DNA from: Anisakis pegreffii
Taxonomy: Eukaryota; Nematoda; Chromadorea; Rhabditida; Anisakidae
DNA: 64,000 nt
NCBI GenBank assembly: GCA_035041965.1
Contig: JAPYMA010000022.1
Location: 41,396 to 105,395, forward strand
Direction: 5' to 3'
Shown here: piece by piece, positions 14,338 through 30,324 of the stretch
How the letters are laid out: each line of letters starts with the position of its first letter
How positions within the stretch are numbered: the stretch's first letter is position 1
Program-made: the position numbers and the translations under genes
Notes under the pieces: model-generated
What the model was told of the DNA's origin: nothing
Seen by the model: only the letters and a program-made list of their open reading frames with translations
Databases searched by the model: none

Positions 14338-16522
14338 AAGTGTTTATTTGTCTGATAGTGAATTTCATTTCATTGCATTTCCACGTTTCCGTATTCGTTG
14401 GGTAGCTTTGCATTCTGAATGTCTTTCGTGAATGCAATAATTATACCCACTTATTTATTCTGCTTATTTGTGCTACATTAATAATGTGTGTGTTGATATG
14501 TTGTTATACTCTGAATTGCAATATTTCGTTTGTTTCGTATTTCAGTTTGAATTTGTTTATTTTGTTGCTCATTTATAATTTCAGTTTTCATTTTCATCAT
14601 TTGTATATAAAATGTGCATAAATTCATTTGTCTAACAGCAATCGATGTTCATTTTTCGGATGCGAATCGCTCGCTAAACGGTAACAACATTGGAAAAAAA
14701 ATCTTTCAGCAAATATCCTATGAAGTTTTCAACGGTTGATCACAAGGAACGCAGCATCAAGCAATACTTTTAATACTACTTCAGCACAACGTGCACTTGA
14801 GAAGAACTGTTTATTTGGGCATAATTGTTTACATGTTTATATGGGAAGGGCTCATCATCCAATATGAAGAAAAAACTTTGAGAAAAATTTTGTATCATAT
14901 TTGGGCGGGAAGGAGAATTAACCAACCATAAACTCATTATTCAATCTTATCAATTGATATGTTTACGTGTATTTTTTAGTGGAAATTCTTTGTTGTTTTT
15001 TAGTGGACTCTAGCCTTAATTTCATTCGTTTCATCACCAAAAAACACACTGCAATATGAAATCAATCGCTTAATGTGCGACGCTTAAATTTGGTATCACG
15101 TTGCATTTGAAAAACATTGTATTCGAAGAAATAATTGAAGATATTTTGTTGTATTCAAAGATATTGCATATCATTGCATGCATTCACGCGACCGTTTGAT
15201 CACTCGATTGATGCTTCGGATCAATGTGAAATCACGATTGTTTCTTCAAGCTGACTGACTACCTTGCAAAAGAGCACATTTGATGAATAAATCAAACAAT
15301 GAAGGTACTGAACGGGGAATAATGAAGGCAACAATTTAAGTTGAAATCAGAGACGCTGTGATAGCAGTGATAAGAGTGATTGTTGACAAAAAATGATTGA
15401 TAAGCGTCGTCTCGACTTTGACCTTCAAATGTTGCTCATCAATATACTTTTGAAGTAATCCCTCATCAATTGTCAAAATCACCAAATTCAATTGGTAATT
15501 GCATCACAAATTCTGGACTATTGTGAAACTTCTGAACCGGATTCTCAATTGAAGTAGAAAGTATCTATTGTATCTTAGCATTCTAGTAATAAATGTGTAT
15601 GTCGCTCATAATGAGTGAATATTAAATATTTACACGATCGTACTACCCGGAAGATGAATGCAGAATGCGATTAAGACTAACAAGCTACAACTCCTGTTCA
15701 AAGCGATGCGGTGGTCATATCAACAAACCTCAGATCAAATATCGCTACTTATTTACCTACATACCACGACCGCACTAACAAGCATTGCGCATGAGGTAAC
15801 ACACAATTAAATAATAATTACTGCAACGAAATAAACGCTGAGCATGAACGCTATGCACAAATAACAATTTGACAGTGCAATTCCGCAATTCCACTGCAAA
15901 AAATTTCACTCTGAAATGTCGAAGTGAATGCAACCGAATTTTGAATTTTCATTTATGTTATATATTCCTATTTAGGTGAATTCAGTACGTGAATGAATTA
16001 TTTCAGTAGGTGAATTCATAGATCTCAATTGGTACGCAGGTGAGAATTCGCTAAAATGGTTCGAATAATTCAGTTCCAATTTCGTCCTTTGCGAAACAAT
16101 AGAATCATTGAAAATCATCAATATTTCGGTATGCTACCTCTTCAACTTCATCTCGAAAAATCGAAATTCCGATCTTGCAGACGGCGAATTTATGGATGTG
16201 AACGATCTGATACGAAGATATTGCAAATCAAAAATGAATTTATTCAATAAAGAAACCTATTTGGAATACAACAGAATATGAAATTTTGAAAAAGAAAATC
16301 GTGAGAGTACAACAAAAAAGTGTCACCGGAATAAAGAGATGAACCTCTCAAAGAACACTGGAAACGATGATTAATAAAACAAATAAATGTGGCTACACCG
16401 AGACATTGATAAACGATTTCAACATTAACAATTGTGAATTCAAACAAAAATTTAGTTTCATAAATCAACAAATGTGATTCCCAAGTTATCTTCAATTAAC
16501 GATCAACCAAACGATACGTTAC
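14338..16522. other. Convergent intergenic region, no gene seen
   Basis: This AT-rich stretch lies between the stop codon of Piezo (plus) and the stop codon of the adh-5-type gene (minus), so it should hold both 3' UTRs. Short open frames at 16056-16250 and 16244-16495 overlap on opposite strands, have no recognisable protein content and were not called. Confidence 0.6.
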
Positions 16523-20357
<3,835 letters not shown>

Positions 20358-20371
20358 AAGAATACTGAAAA
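20358..20371 (-). promoter_or_regulatory. Probable trans-splice acceptor of the adh-5-type gene
   Basis: On the minus strand TTTTCAG (20365-20371) is followed by only seven bases, TATTCTT, before the ATG. A 3' splice site this close to a start codon with no upstream coding exon is the usual sign of spliced-leader addition in nematodes. An ordinary cis intron in the 5' UTR is the alternative. Confidence 0.55.
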
Positions 20372-21836
20372 GAAATTAATTGAGAAAATACACTCAACTC
20401 AATTTTTACATACTATACACGCAAAATCGCATTTTTTTTCTTGGTTCATAGTAAAGCCTTCAGTAGTTTGGTTTGATCTTCAAGAAATGCTTACAAAAAT
20501 TTAACTACAAGTAATCAAGTAAAACAAAGGCAAATCGTTGAATCTTCATTCAGTTGAACGATTTTATAACGCAAACAACAATCAGTGACTAGTCTGGCTG
20601 AACGCAACTACAATCAACTGAACAAGGCACGATCGTATACTAAACTAAAAGCATTGCAGTATTGTATTTGCTGTAGTCTGTAATATTGTAATGTAGAGAA
20701 AAAACATTTTATCTGTACTTTATGATGTGAATGTTGTTGTTGAAACGTCAACGAAAGCACAACTAACTTCTTTTTTTGAACAGCATTCCACAATCAATGC
20801 AGCTTATTTTTACTATTTTCTCGTTTGATGCAATTCATTCAATGGACAATTTTTCAGAGGAGCGATAAGGAACGTAAGATAACAACTTCAGTCATTAGTA
20901 ACAACAGCAACAATAACCCTACCACAGAATAGTAATAACCTTTATTGAATCCAGCACACTTCAAACTGTATCAAAAACAGGTTTTCTTTTTCATAAAATC
21001 AACATTTTAAAAGCACAATCAACCAAAAAATAACTTTGATGGAATTGCTCAACAAATCATTCCATTTAACAGCAGCAGAAAAAAATGATTTTAGCCGATA
21101 ATTAAATAATTTCCATTCAAAAGCGAATCTTCACCAAAACAACGCAAGATAAATCTATCGATTCGTGATTTCTTCTGCTCTTAAATGAAAACCATTCGAA
21201 TATATACTACAAAAACTTCTGGTATATAATCAGGTAATTTTGCATTTAGGTTGGTATAATCAAAATCAATCGTTGAAATGACAACGTATAACAATTTTTT
21301 TAAAAGAAATGCAAAATTGCATCATAACAAACGATGCGAAATCACATCGGAACAAACCAAAGAAAATTCCAAAAAAATATGCAAAGTTTTTCCGTTTCCT
21401 TTCCATCAATTAACCGTTTCAGTTCGATCCCTTAGGTAAACAATTGTAATAAAGGGAAACAATTCGCAAAAAGACTAAAATCGCAAACGTTTGCAATCGA
21501 CTCGAAATGGCATTCACTCGTTTCATATCGAATGTTAAATTACTTCCACAATGAAATTTATCATTGGTCGATCGATAAAACGCTCGCAGGAAATCGCTTA
21601 TTTTCCAAAAACACTGAGAATTTCCACTGTGCAAGCACAAAAACGATACGGATGAAACGTGTAACACGAACGGATATCGGTTTGGAGAAGAGTGCTGACA
21701 AATAGTGGGGGCGTGCAACTAATCTCACTGGTGAGATATTCCGCGATGGGATCAATCATTACCGAAAGATCTAAATATCCACGATAGATTTATCGATCCG
21801 CGACTTTTTAAGAGATCATTTCGACATAATGACTTC
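20372..21836. other. Intergenic region with a short repeat (21539-21613)
   Basis: This AT-rich gap lies between the adh-5-type gene and the downstream TRMT2A-like copy, both on the minus strand. No supported gene is seen. The 75-bp segment 21539-21613 is nearly identical to a segment inserted in an intron of the neighbouring gene (see 22088-22171). The frames at 21419-21755 contain only this repeat and flanking noncoding sequence. Confidence 0.55.
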
Positions 21837-24800
21837 TTAAGCAGTACATCCATTACGATTCAATTCAATAATCCACTCAAAACAATCGGTATGAGGATGC
21901 GAATCGACTGGTGTGATTGATGTTAGTTGAAACGCTTCACTGCGATTGCCATTACTCGGAGTGGACGACGCACATAACGCCAACAGATTTGCAAATGACT
22001 TGGACGCTTCTGACGTTACATATATCAATTTTCGCATTGCGTTGAACTGCAAATTTTTTACACATCTAAATATCATACGAATAATATCACATCAGATTAC
22101 TCTCACAATGAAATTTATCATTGCTCGATCGATAAAACGCTCGTAGGAAATCGCTTATTTTCCAAAAAACAATCTAAATATCATACGAATAATATAACTG
22201 AATAACATACAAGCGATTTATTATAATGAAACGACGAAACGTTTATGAAGTATTCGTAAAGAGAAATACCCAAAAAACTAACCGCTCTACACTCAGCGAT
22301 AACACTTTCTGAGATTTCCGTATGTCGACAATTCAGAACACCAATGATGTTGACTTGATTCGAAGTGGACCATTTCGGAAGATACGCTCTCAGATTTGGC
22401 ATTACATCTTCCACTTTGGCATCAACGAACTTGTAACTGAACAACCAAACGCAATTAAGCTTACATTTTGAGAATACTTCGCTAAATTAATATTCAGTCA
22501 AAATTCCACTATAACAAAAGTACGCAAAAAATCTATGTCCATTGTGTTCAACGATGAATACATCGAAAATTAAACAAGATACAAACATTTCATGAAGAGG
22601 GCAAAGATAATAAATACAAAATTTGACGTTGATAAAACTTACTCATTTTCTATGATATTATTCTCGAAAGCGTTGCTTCCAGCAAGTTCGACAACTACTT
22701 TCTTCACATCACAACCGAATAAAAATCGTTTTTGATCAGTGGTCAGCCTAGACTTTCTTAGCAACACCATCAAATGGATGCCAATATGACCGATTCCACA
22801 GCCTAAGTTCACAATCACCGTTCCTTTTCCAGTGTAATTAGACTCATCTTCATTCTCTTCCCCTACGGTTTCCTCCTAAAATATGCGAATGCTACATTGC
22901 AGGCGATTTCTACCACTCTGAATGATTACATTGCAAATGTAAAAATGCTAATTCTCAAAACCTAACAATATCTATAAAATGTTTTACAAAGCATGCATCC
23001 CACCCCATTTCTATTATCTGATTTCCGTCTTTTAGCAGCAATCGCCTGTTGTCCTTCATCATGGCACTCGTCCTCCTCTAACGCTTTTTCATCCATACTT
23101 TCACCCAAACAAACTTCACTTATTGATTCCTCAGTTATCTGAAAACTTAAAAAATGAAGAAAATAAACCATATAACCAATGAACAACTACAATTTTCTTC
23201 ATTCTTTTCAAAAAACACTCCAAAAACCGCGAAATTTTCAAATGCTTTCAATCCCCTCAGCACATTTATCCAACAAAAGATATCAGCCACATTTTTGAGC
23301 ATGTTCTATAATCTAAGACGACCAATCAAACAACTAACAGATTCCTCTAGACCCTCTGCAATTACACTTTCTTGCTTCGCTAATAAGACCGATTCAGCAT
23401 CATCCACTGTTGTCACGTTTGAATCACCAGTAGTATCGTCAACCTGTCTGGTTATCATAGCGCTGATGCCGGACTTTTTGGCGATAGTTTGGAGCAGTGC
23501 GGCTGTCGCATAGCGATTTGTTGGGAAGTAACCGAGAGCGCTAGGCGTAATACGAAAACGATTACCCTCGTATCGCTCATATATGTACGGTAGACCTGAA
23601 AGAAGAACGCTATGATTTCACACTCATCTTATTTACTCTAGTTACATCCGAATCAACACAATGCGATTTTTTTCCATTCTCTCTAGTTTTCTCTCCATTA
23701 AAAACGAAAAGCACATGATGACTTCATCGCAAATAATGCAAAGTATTTAGCTAAAATAACGAATCAAGTTCTTAACCTCCAATATGTTCCAGTGTGATTG
23801 TTCGTTTGCAATCCTCGATCGTTGTTCGCTTCCAATAAACGGACAACACTTGGAATTGACTGTCTGCATCGGTGAAGTTATCATCGCGAAGAAATCGATC
23901 GGAAAATGATTTCTTCAAGTTCTCTTCACACTCCAAATTCTCCATAGCAACAATGTCAGCCACCATTGAAACATCACCGATGCATTCGAGGATGGTTAAA
24001 GACCGCCATACACCTGTATGATTGAATTCATTGAAGGGCTGAAATCGTTTCAGTTCCTCTTTTGAATTACACATATTGATGAGAATCACAATAAGCAAAT
24101 CAAAAACAATTCCATGACTATTTTTATCATTATTGATAACATCAACACTAAAACTAATACTAATAGTAACAGTAATAATAATAATAATAACAAGTAGAGC
24201 CACAATAGTTATGAAAATACCAGTAATATTAGTAACACCAATAACTGAAACAATATCAAGCAACGACTGCACGCAGAATGAAGTATCAAATACTAGTAGA
24301 ATAAGTTTTAATGTCACCTAACCTGCTGTCCACTTTCGACGATAAACTTCTTGAATGCGCGAACAATACGCTTCACGTGCGCTGAGATATGCGAATAAGA
24401 ATCCACAGAATCGACGAATGAATTGGTTGTTGTTGATGAATGCTTTTTAATGAGACCAACATTGACATTGCCGTCGACATCATAACCAATCGCAAAATTA
24501 TATGTGTTATAGCAAGATCGTTTCACATTACCATAACGAATCTTCAACATTAATTCATTCATTTCATTTAGCGATTCGCAAATCAACACAATCACTTTGA
24601 CAATACAAAATTGACGAATTTCAGCTAGTAGTTCTCCAAAATACCACATTAATCGTAAGAGAAAAATACTTCTAATGACTTTAGAAATACCTCAAAAAAT
24701 TCCAAGGAACTACTGCAATGTCAACTACTTTCAAATCGTCCAAATGTTCAATTTCGGGGGTGATGAAAACTAAGCAAAAAGCAGAACAAACAATGATCAA

Positions 24801-25255
24801 AGGATGAATCTGTGAGTGATTTTGAAGAGAGATGAACGAAGGAGTGAAATTTCTCAAATGTTCCAAATGAAATAATACGAAATGTAGATACTGTTTCATT
24901 TCTCACTTAATCACTTTCTACAACGATTCTACTCGATTGATGAACAAAACAAAGTTACCGGTTGCATGACCTGAGATGCTTCCAGATTTCGGGCACTTTC
25001 GATATTTGCGGCGGACATTTCATCTTTGAGATCATTAAACAATTCCAATGAGCGTTCACTTTTCAATTTCAGTTGTTCATCGTATTTGAGATGCGCTAAA
25101 CTGAGTCTCTCTTCACTGATCAAATCATCGATCGCCTGTTCATACTCTGAATCCATTTCCATCTCAACAATTAAATTCTTCTTTGCATATTTCACTTCCG
25201 TCAGCACAACCGTGTCAACACCGTCTTCACACCCGCGATCGCCAGCATCACACAT
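21837..25255 (-). CDS. TRMT2A-like paralogue, probable catalytically dead pseudoenzyme without RRM
   Basis: This is a diverged tandem copy of the gene at 26.0-30.3 kb. Exons: 24959-25255, 24323 to about 24600 (start uncertain), 23777-24038, 23339-23595, 23004-23138, 22643-22875, 22283-22436, 21837-22046, about 600 aa in all. All eight are open and most keep the splice phases of the parent; the 154-nt exon has the same length in both genes. The SAM-binding region survives in part (LGCGIGHIGIHLM against DVCCGTGTIGLCLM). However, the uridine/catalytic loop DPPRAG reads NCRHTE, the nucleophile motif VSCEP reads VTSEA (Cys to Ser), FFQTN reads YFPTN, and YRNKCEF reads CYNTYNF. The final DxFPxTxHCE motif is DSHPHTDCFE, which keeps the Glu. 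The N-terminal RRM exons are absent, and the first ATG follows an acceptor-like TTTTTAG by six bases. By these losses it should not methylate uridine through the family mechanism; a regulatory or tRNA-binding role is inference. Confidence 0.88.
22088..22171. repeat. 84-bp insertion flanked by 24-bp direct repeats
   Basis: The segment lies in the last intron of the TRMT2A-like paralogue. Immediately before it (22064-22087) and after it (22172-22195) stands the same 24-base sequence, beginning ATCTAAATATCATACG. Most of the inserted sequence (about 22097-22171) matches 21539-21613 in the nearby intergenic DNA with about three or four differences and the same orientation. The structure is that of a copied insertion with a target duplication. 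Confidence 0.85.
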
Positions 25256-25270
25256 TACTACCTAAAAACA
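25256..25270 (-). promoter_or_regulatory. Acceptor-like site just before the paralogue start codon
   Basis: TTTTTAG followed by GTAGTA and then ATG. As with the adh-5-type gene, this fits trans-splicing. A cis intron joining to an unseen upstream exon is also possible. Confidence 0.4.
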
Positions 25271-26027
25271 AAATCGCCTTATCCACTTCGCTAACTCACC
25301 CATCAACTCTAATCTTAAGATTACACATTATACATTCTTAAGATTATACATCACACACGTCACAAAACCAATCCCAAAACTGGTTCAATCTACGCTATCT
25401 AATGATATTCCAAGTCTAGAGAGACTGATTTGTAGGATCATTTCTATGCGCTCCATTCCAATGAGCTGACATTTTCCAAATGGCTGGCGATACGTACATA
25501 CACGTAAAACAATACAATCGGCTGGAAATAATCAACGGAAAAATACCATCAAGAGAAAATGTGCGCAATCAATAGCGTGAATTCTATATTACCCATAAAT
25601 ACAAGAGCAATAGCGATAACAATATTTATTTCAATGAAAAACAACAAATGAAGAAACGTTTGCATAAATTATGCTTAACAACAACAATGTGCTTAACAAA
25701 TTATCTGCAACAGTCTCAACAATACAAAAAAGAGAATAAAATTGAGAATTCAAATCTGAACATTGCCCAACCATAGGGAGCTACAGAAAATACAACGAAG
25801 ATTGCTATGGAACAGTGGCTAAAAAGCGATTCAGTTTCGGAACTCCACGACAATTCCATTTTTCCCAAATTAGGATGCTAAATTTATGACTTCAGTTTCA
25901 AACCAAAACTTTTTGCATTTAAAACACATCGGTGCATTTTCAGAAGCAATTGCGTTTGCAGTCTACATCCAAAAACCACTGAATAACAGCGAATCGAATA
26001 AATAGAGCGCAATTCTGATGTTTAATA
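25271..26027. other. Spacer between the tandem TRMT2A copies
   Basis: AT-rich, about 0.76 kb, without a recognisable exon. In particular no RRM-like coding sequence is seen here that could belong to the downstream copy. Confidence 0.6.
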
Positions 26028-29000
26028 CTATCGATCCAGTTGAATGACCCATTCACAATGTTTTGTTTGTGGAAACATATCGACGGGTGTAATCGATGTC
26101 AATCGAAACGCTTCACCAGCGTACTTCTTCGAGCTCGGTCTACACAAATCGGTCAGATTCTTCAGTGCCTGCGATGGCTCACACGACACAAATATCAGTC
26201 TTTTCAATGATGCGAGCTGAAAATTGACGAGTGAATTCGTTACATACAATAAACGACTACTCAAATTTATGAATGAGTTTGATTTTCAGAACTATCAACG
26301 AACCGTTCTACATCCGACGACAACTTTTTCATGGATTCCAGCACGCGGCGGATCCAATATGCCGATCACATTCGCCGCATTCAAATCCAACGACGACGGC
26401 AAATAGAGCGACAACCTACGAAACGCATCTTCAGCTTTCGCAGCCACGAAACGGCATCTGAAAAATGCTCTCAAACAATGCTCAAATTGTTCAAACACAA
26501 CAGCAAAACACGCTACATTTATGGTTCCAACTATTATATTTCCAAATGAACTTCTTGCTCACAATCGCAGTCTAAGTAGAAGTCGCAGACATACTTTGCA
26601 GATAAAATGCAATCACGACTCCACATTCATTTCGCAAAATCTTCCACACTAATTCACCGCTGAATTCGTCTCTCATCAGTTTGAATTTTACAAATGATTC
26701 ATTATAAACGCTTGCTGATAATTCTGCACAAAAAAAACAATAAGCGATATATTCCAACGCACTCAATGTATATTAACTGCAATCGCAGAAGTTCATCACT
26801 ACACTGCACACAAATAAATTTTGCTGAATTAAAGTGTCAGCAAACTCACTCATTTTCTTTGAAATGATTCGTTTCAGCATTCACTTTTGCGTCTTCGACT
26901 GCCTCCGGAACCATCTCAATGCCCACCAAATGATGATTCGATAGCCTATTCGATTTTCTTAACAAAGACATCAAACACAGACCAATTGTGCCTGTTCCAC
27001 AGCAAACGTCCAATAAAACTGTTGCTTGTGATGAGACAGCTGGTTTTCCTTCTTTTGATGCTTTATCACTCATCTGCAAAAAAAAAATCGCATACGACAC
27101 TAGTTGCGTGTATTCTTAACTTAAAAATACAGATAATATAAGACACAAAGAATTATTCTATATAATCGAAGACAGTCAAAGGAATCAAACAAAAATCACC
27201 ACTCACTTCAACATCACTCTCGATTTTTGCTTTCTTCTTCGCAATCTCTTCACAAACGTCCGAATGCGCTTCTTCACAATCTCGTTTCTTGTCGTCTTCC
27301 TTAATTAAAATCCGTCTCATTATCCTTCACAACCGAATCTCTCGATTGTAAAATTCAAATATCGCTCAAATATGAATGCCATCTCTTAAAGGATACATTA
27401 AAAAAAACACAAATGAATAGAATTGCTCACTGGAGCGCTTTCAATTGGCTGCGTAGTTGCGACAGAAGACGAGTCACCATCCACGCTCTGTTCATTTTCC
27501 GATGCTTTACTGTGAACATCGTCTTTCTTATCCGTATTCGCTTCATTCGATGAAGCAACTTTAGCCGTTTTCTCATTCTTTTCTCCATTCGAAGAGTCCA
27601 TTTCACCCGATTTCTTGCTATTGTCTTTGAGGTCATCAACATCTTTATCACTGATCACTTCACTCTTACTGTTCTCCGTCAAGAGACCCACTCGTTCGGC
27701 GATTGTCGAATACAACACACTCGCACCACAACTGTTTGTCTGGAAGAACGCACCCGCAGACACTCGAAACTTTGTTTCGAGTATAGTCTCATAAATGTAT
27801 GGCGATCCTGTAATCATGTTATACTCCACCACTTCTATATTATACTCTTTTCACTACAACCATTGAAAACCGAAAATTTAACTCTCTGCACAGACTGAAA
27901 AAAAGCGATGCTGTCGAATACAAACAATTTTTTGAAATCATTTTTATCACGGCAAATCCAAAATATCTTTTGAGCACTTTTCAAAAGTGACCAATTTTCA
28001 CTCACGATCAGAACTTAACTATGTAACACATAAAAAAGTACAGAAGAAAGCACCTGCAATATGCTCATAAACGCATGCATCACTAGCATTTGCTAAGCGT
28101 TGCCAATAGATTGAATTAACTCGCAAACTATTTTCTTCGTCAGTGCAAGTTTCCTTCCGCAGAAATTGCTCAATGATATTATTCTTCAGTACAGTTTCTC
28201 TGTTAGCATCTTCAATTGGAAATACAGTAATTATGAGCATGATTTCGCTGCCGAATTCTCGAACCGTTAACATTCTCCATACACCGACACGACTGAATTC
28301 GTTGAAAGTCTACAATGAAATCAACTATTAATAATACAATGGAGATAACCATCGATAACAAAACAATTGATACTATTAACCAAAAAATGGCCATAATCGC
28401 ACCGTAACCGTAACCATGAATTGCACTGATTCAAATTCCAACAATATCAAAATTTTTAATCAATTGAAAATTTGCGTTACTTATTTGCATCAAATCTCTC
28501 GCAAGTTCACTGAACTAAAAAAGGTTTTCTGAATGATCGTATTTGTGAAAAAAAAAAGAAAACACTCTCGATGTATTGGTACAACACAATGAAAACCAGT
28601 GACCTCTTCACCACTCTTCGCAACGAACTGTTGAAATTCCGAGACAATATTCTTCATTCGTTCAGAGATATTCGTGCACGTGTCGATCGGTACCACGTAG
28701 TGTTTACTCGCTGAAAATCGACCACCAACAAAACCCACACAAACGGCTTCGTCCAAATCGTGACCGATCGTGAATTCACATTTGTTACGATAGCCTTCGA
28801 TTTGAGGCGATCGACGAATCTCAAACGACACATAATGAATGTATAATTGCTATTAAAATAGGCATATATTTTTTCAGTTTATAACTCAGACCGGAAAGAA
28901 TACCTACGAAGCCAGTGTTGGCAATATAGTGGAAAAGAGATTGCAGGTTACCGCTTACTCCTTTATAAGCAAATCAAGCATTCACTCGGTTAATACAGAT

Positions 29001-30324
29001 AAAACACCATAAATTGATATTCTTTCTTTATTTTGGACATCCAAATGAATTCAATGGTCCCTCAAGTAAACTTAACAGATCACCGAGCCTTTATGTGGAC
29101 AAGATACCAGAAGCCCGTCATGTTGAATGCAATTGCCCTGTCGACCTTATGGCTGTTCAGAGTGGCAAACAATTGACAGCTATGGATGATAGCGGATCCA
29201 TGCAAGGTGAATGACAAAGAATAAGACTAGTGCTTACTGGTTTGATGAGATGGGATGGGTTCATCGAGTATGCAGCTTTAATGTTGGCGAATTTCATCAT
29301 ATTAATGAGCGATTTCATCAATCGACTTGCATTGGTCATTTTGTACTGCAGCTGCTCACTGTACTCCACATCAGCAAATGGTGTCACAATCTCTCGAGCA
29401 GTTTTTTGAATTGCTGATGCACATTCATCGGCATTGCTTCGCTGAAATCTTTGCTGCTTTTCAGGAACAAACACAAATGAAATTCAAATGAAACATAAAA
29501 TGCAGATCGTTCGAGCTAGTAAAATAAGCCACAAGCGTTGGTGTTGATGCTGGCTCACTTGAATATCTCTGCCTTTCGGTGGCTCATCGTTGACGATTTT
29601 AGCGCTGATTTTCGATTTCTTGATTGTGCAATCGTTCAGAATTCGCACTGCTTCCAATGCCTCCTCTGGAGTGGCCATCGAGAAGTAGGCCGTATCGGAT
29701 GTGACCCGAATCTTCCTCACAGACTCTTTCTTGACATTTCTAAAGCAACCGAGTCACAAGTGTTCAATGAGGAATCTATGCACTTTGAGAGAAACCTTTC
29801 AGAGGAAATTAATGACACCACATCATTTGGGACACTATAGCATTTCTTAAAACAGAAAAATTCGTGACGCTACGCTACATTAGGGAGAAGACGAATGACG
29901 GATCATTTAATTTGATCTTGGAATCCTTGAATTGAGCATCGGACTAGTTCCGAACGGCTTTAAGTCCGTCACAAGAATGCTTCCATTCACACATATTTGC
30001 TTGGTTGTACTATTGTAAGTAACCCAAGACAGACAGCTGACTCAGTTCGCTTGATAACAAAAGCAATCAGTGATTCACTCACTTAGCGAGGAACGTCTTG
30101 AACTGTTTAAAACCCATAAATCGAGGAAGATTTTGCAGCTGAACACGGCATCCTTTTCGGACTGTTTGATCAGCACCATTCGCTTCCGGTTTATTCGGAG
30201 TGTTCCCATCAGCTGATCCAATATCATGATTACCAGAGTCTTCCGCATCGCTAGGCTTCTCGTTTTCTTTTATTAGAACGTCATCTGGATTGGCTGATTT
30301 TGCATTGTCGCACACATCTTCCAT
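26028..30324 (-). CDS. tRNA (uracil-5-)-methyltransferase homologue, TRMT2A type
   Basis: The family methylates U54 in the T loop of tRNA using S-adenosylmethionine. Ten exons join in frame to 2166 nt (721 aa): 30083-30324, 29559-29739, 29238-29441, 28604-28849, 28054-28309, 27431-27807, 27207-27299, 26850-27073, 26304-26457, 26028-26216. Domains: an acidic N-terminus; an RRM at about 58-135 (RVQLQNLPRFMGFKQFKTFL, then AYFSMATPEEAL); a linker with EIVTPFADVEYSEQL; then the methyltransferase, with YRNKCEF, FFQTN, the SAM motif DVCCGTGTIG (about 555), DPPRAG (about 643), the nucleophile Cys about 671 in VSCEP, and the general base Glu about 714 in DMFPQTKHCEW. About 130 acidic, Ser/Lys-rich residues are inserted between FFQTN and the SAM motif, which vertebrate TRMT2A lacks as I recall it. 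The frame stays open a little upstream of the chosen ATG, so the true N-terminus could be longer. Confidence 0.95.
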
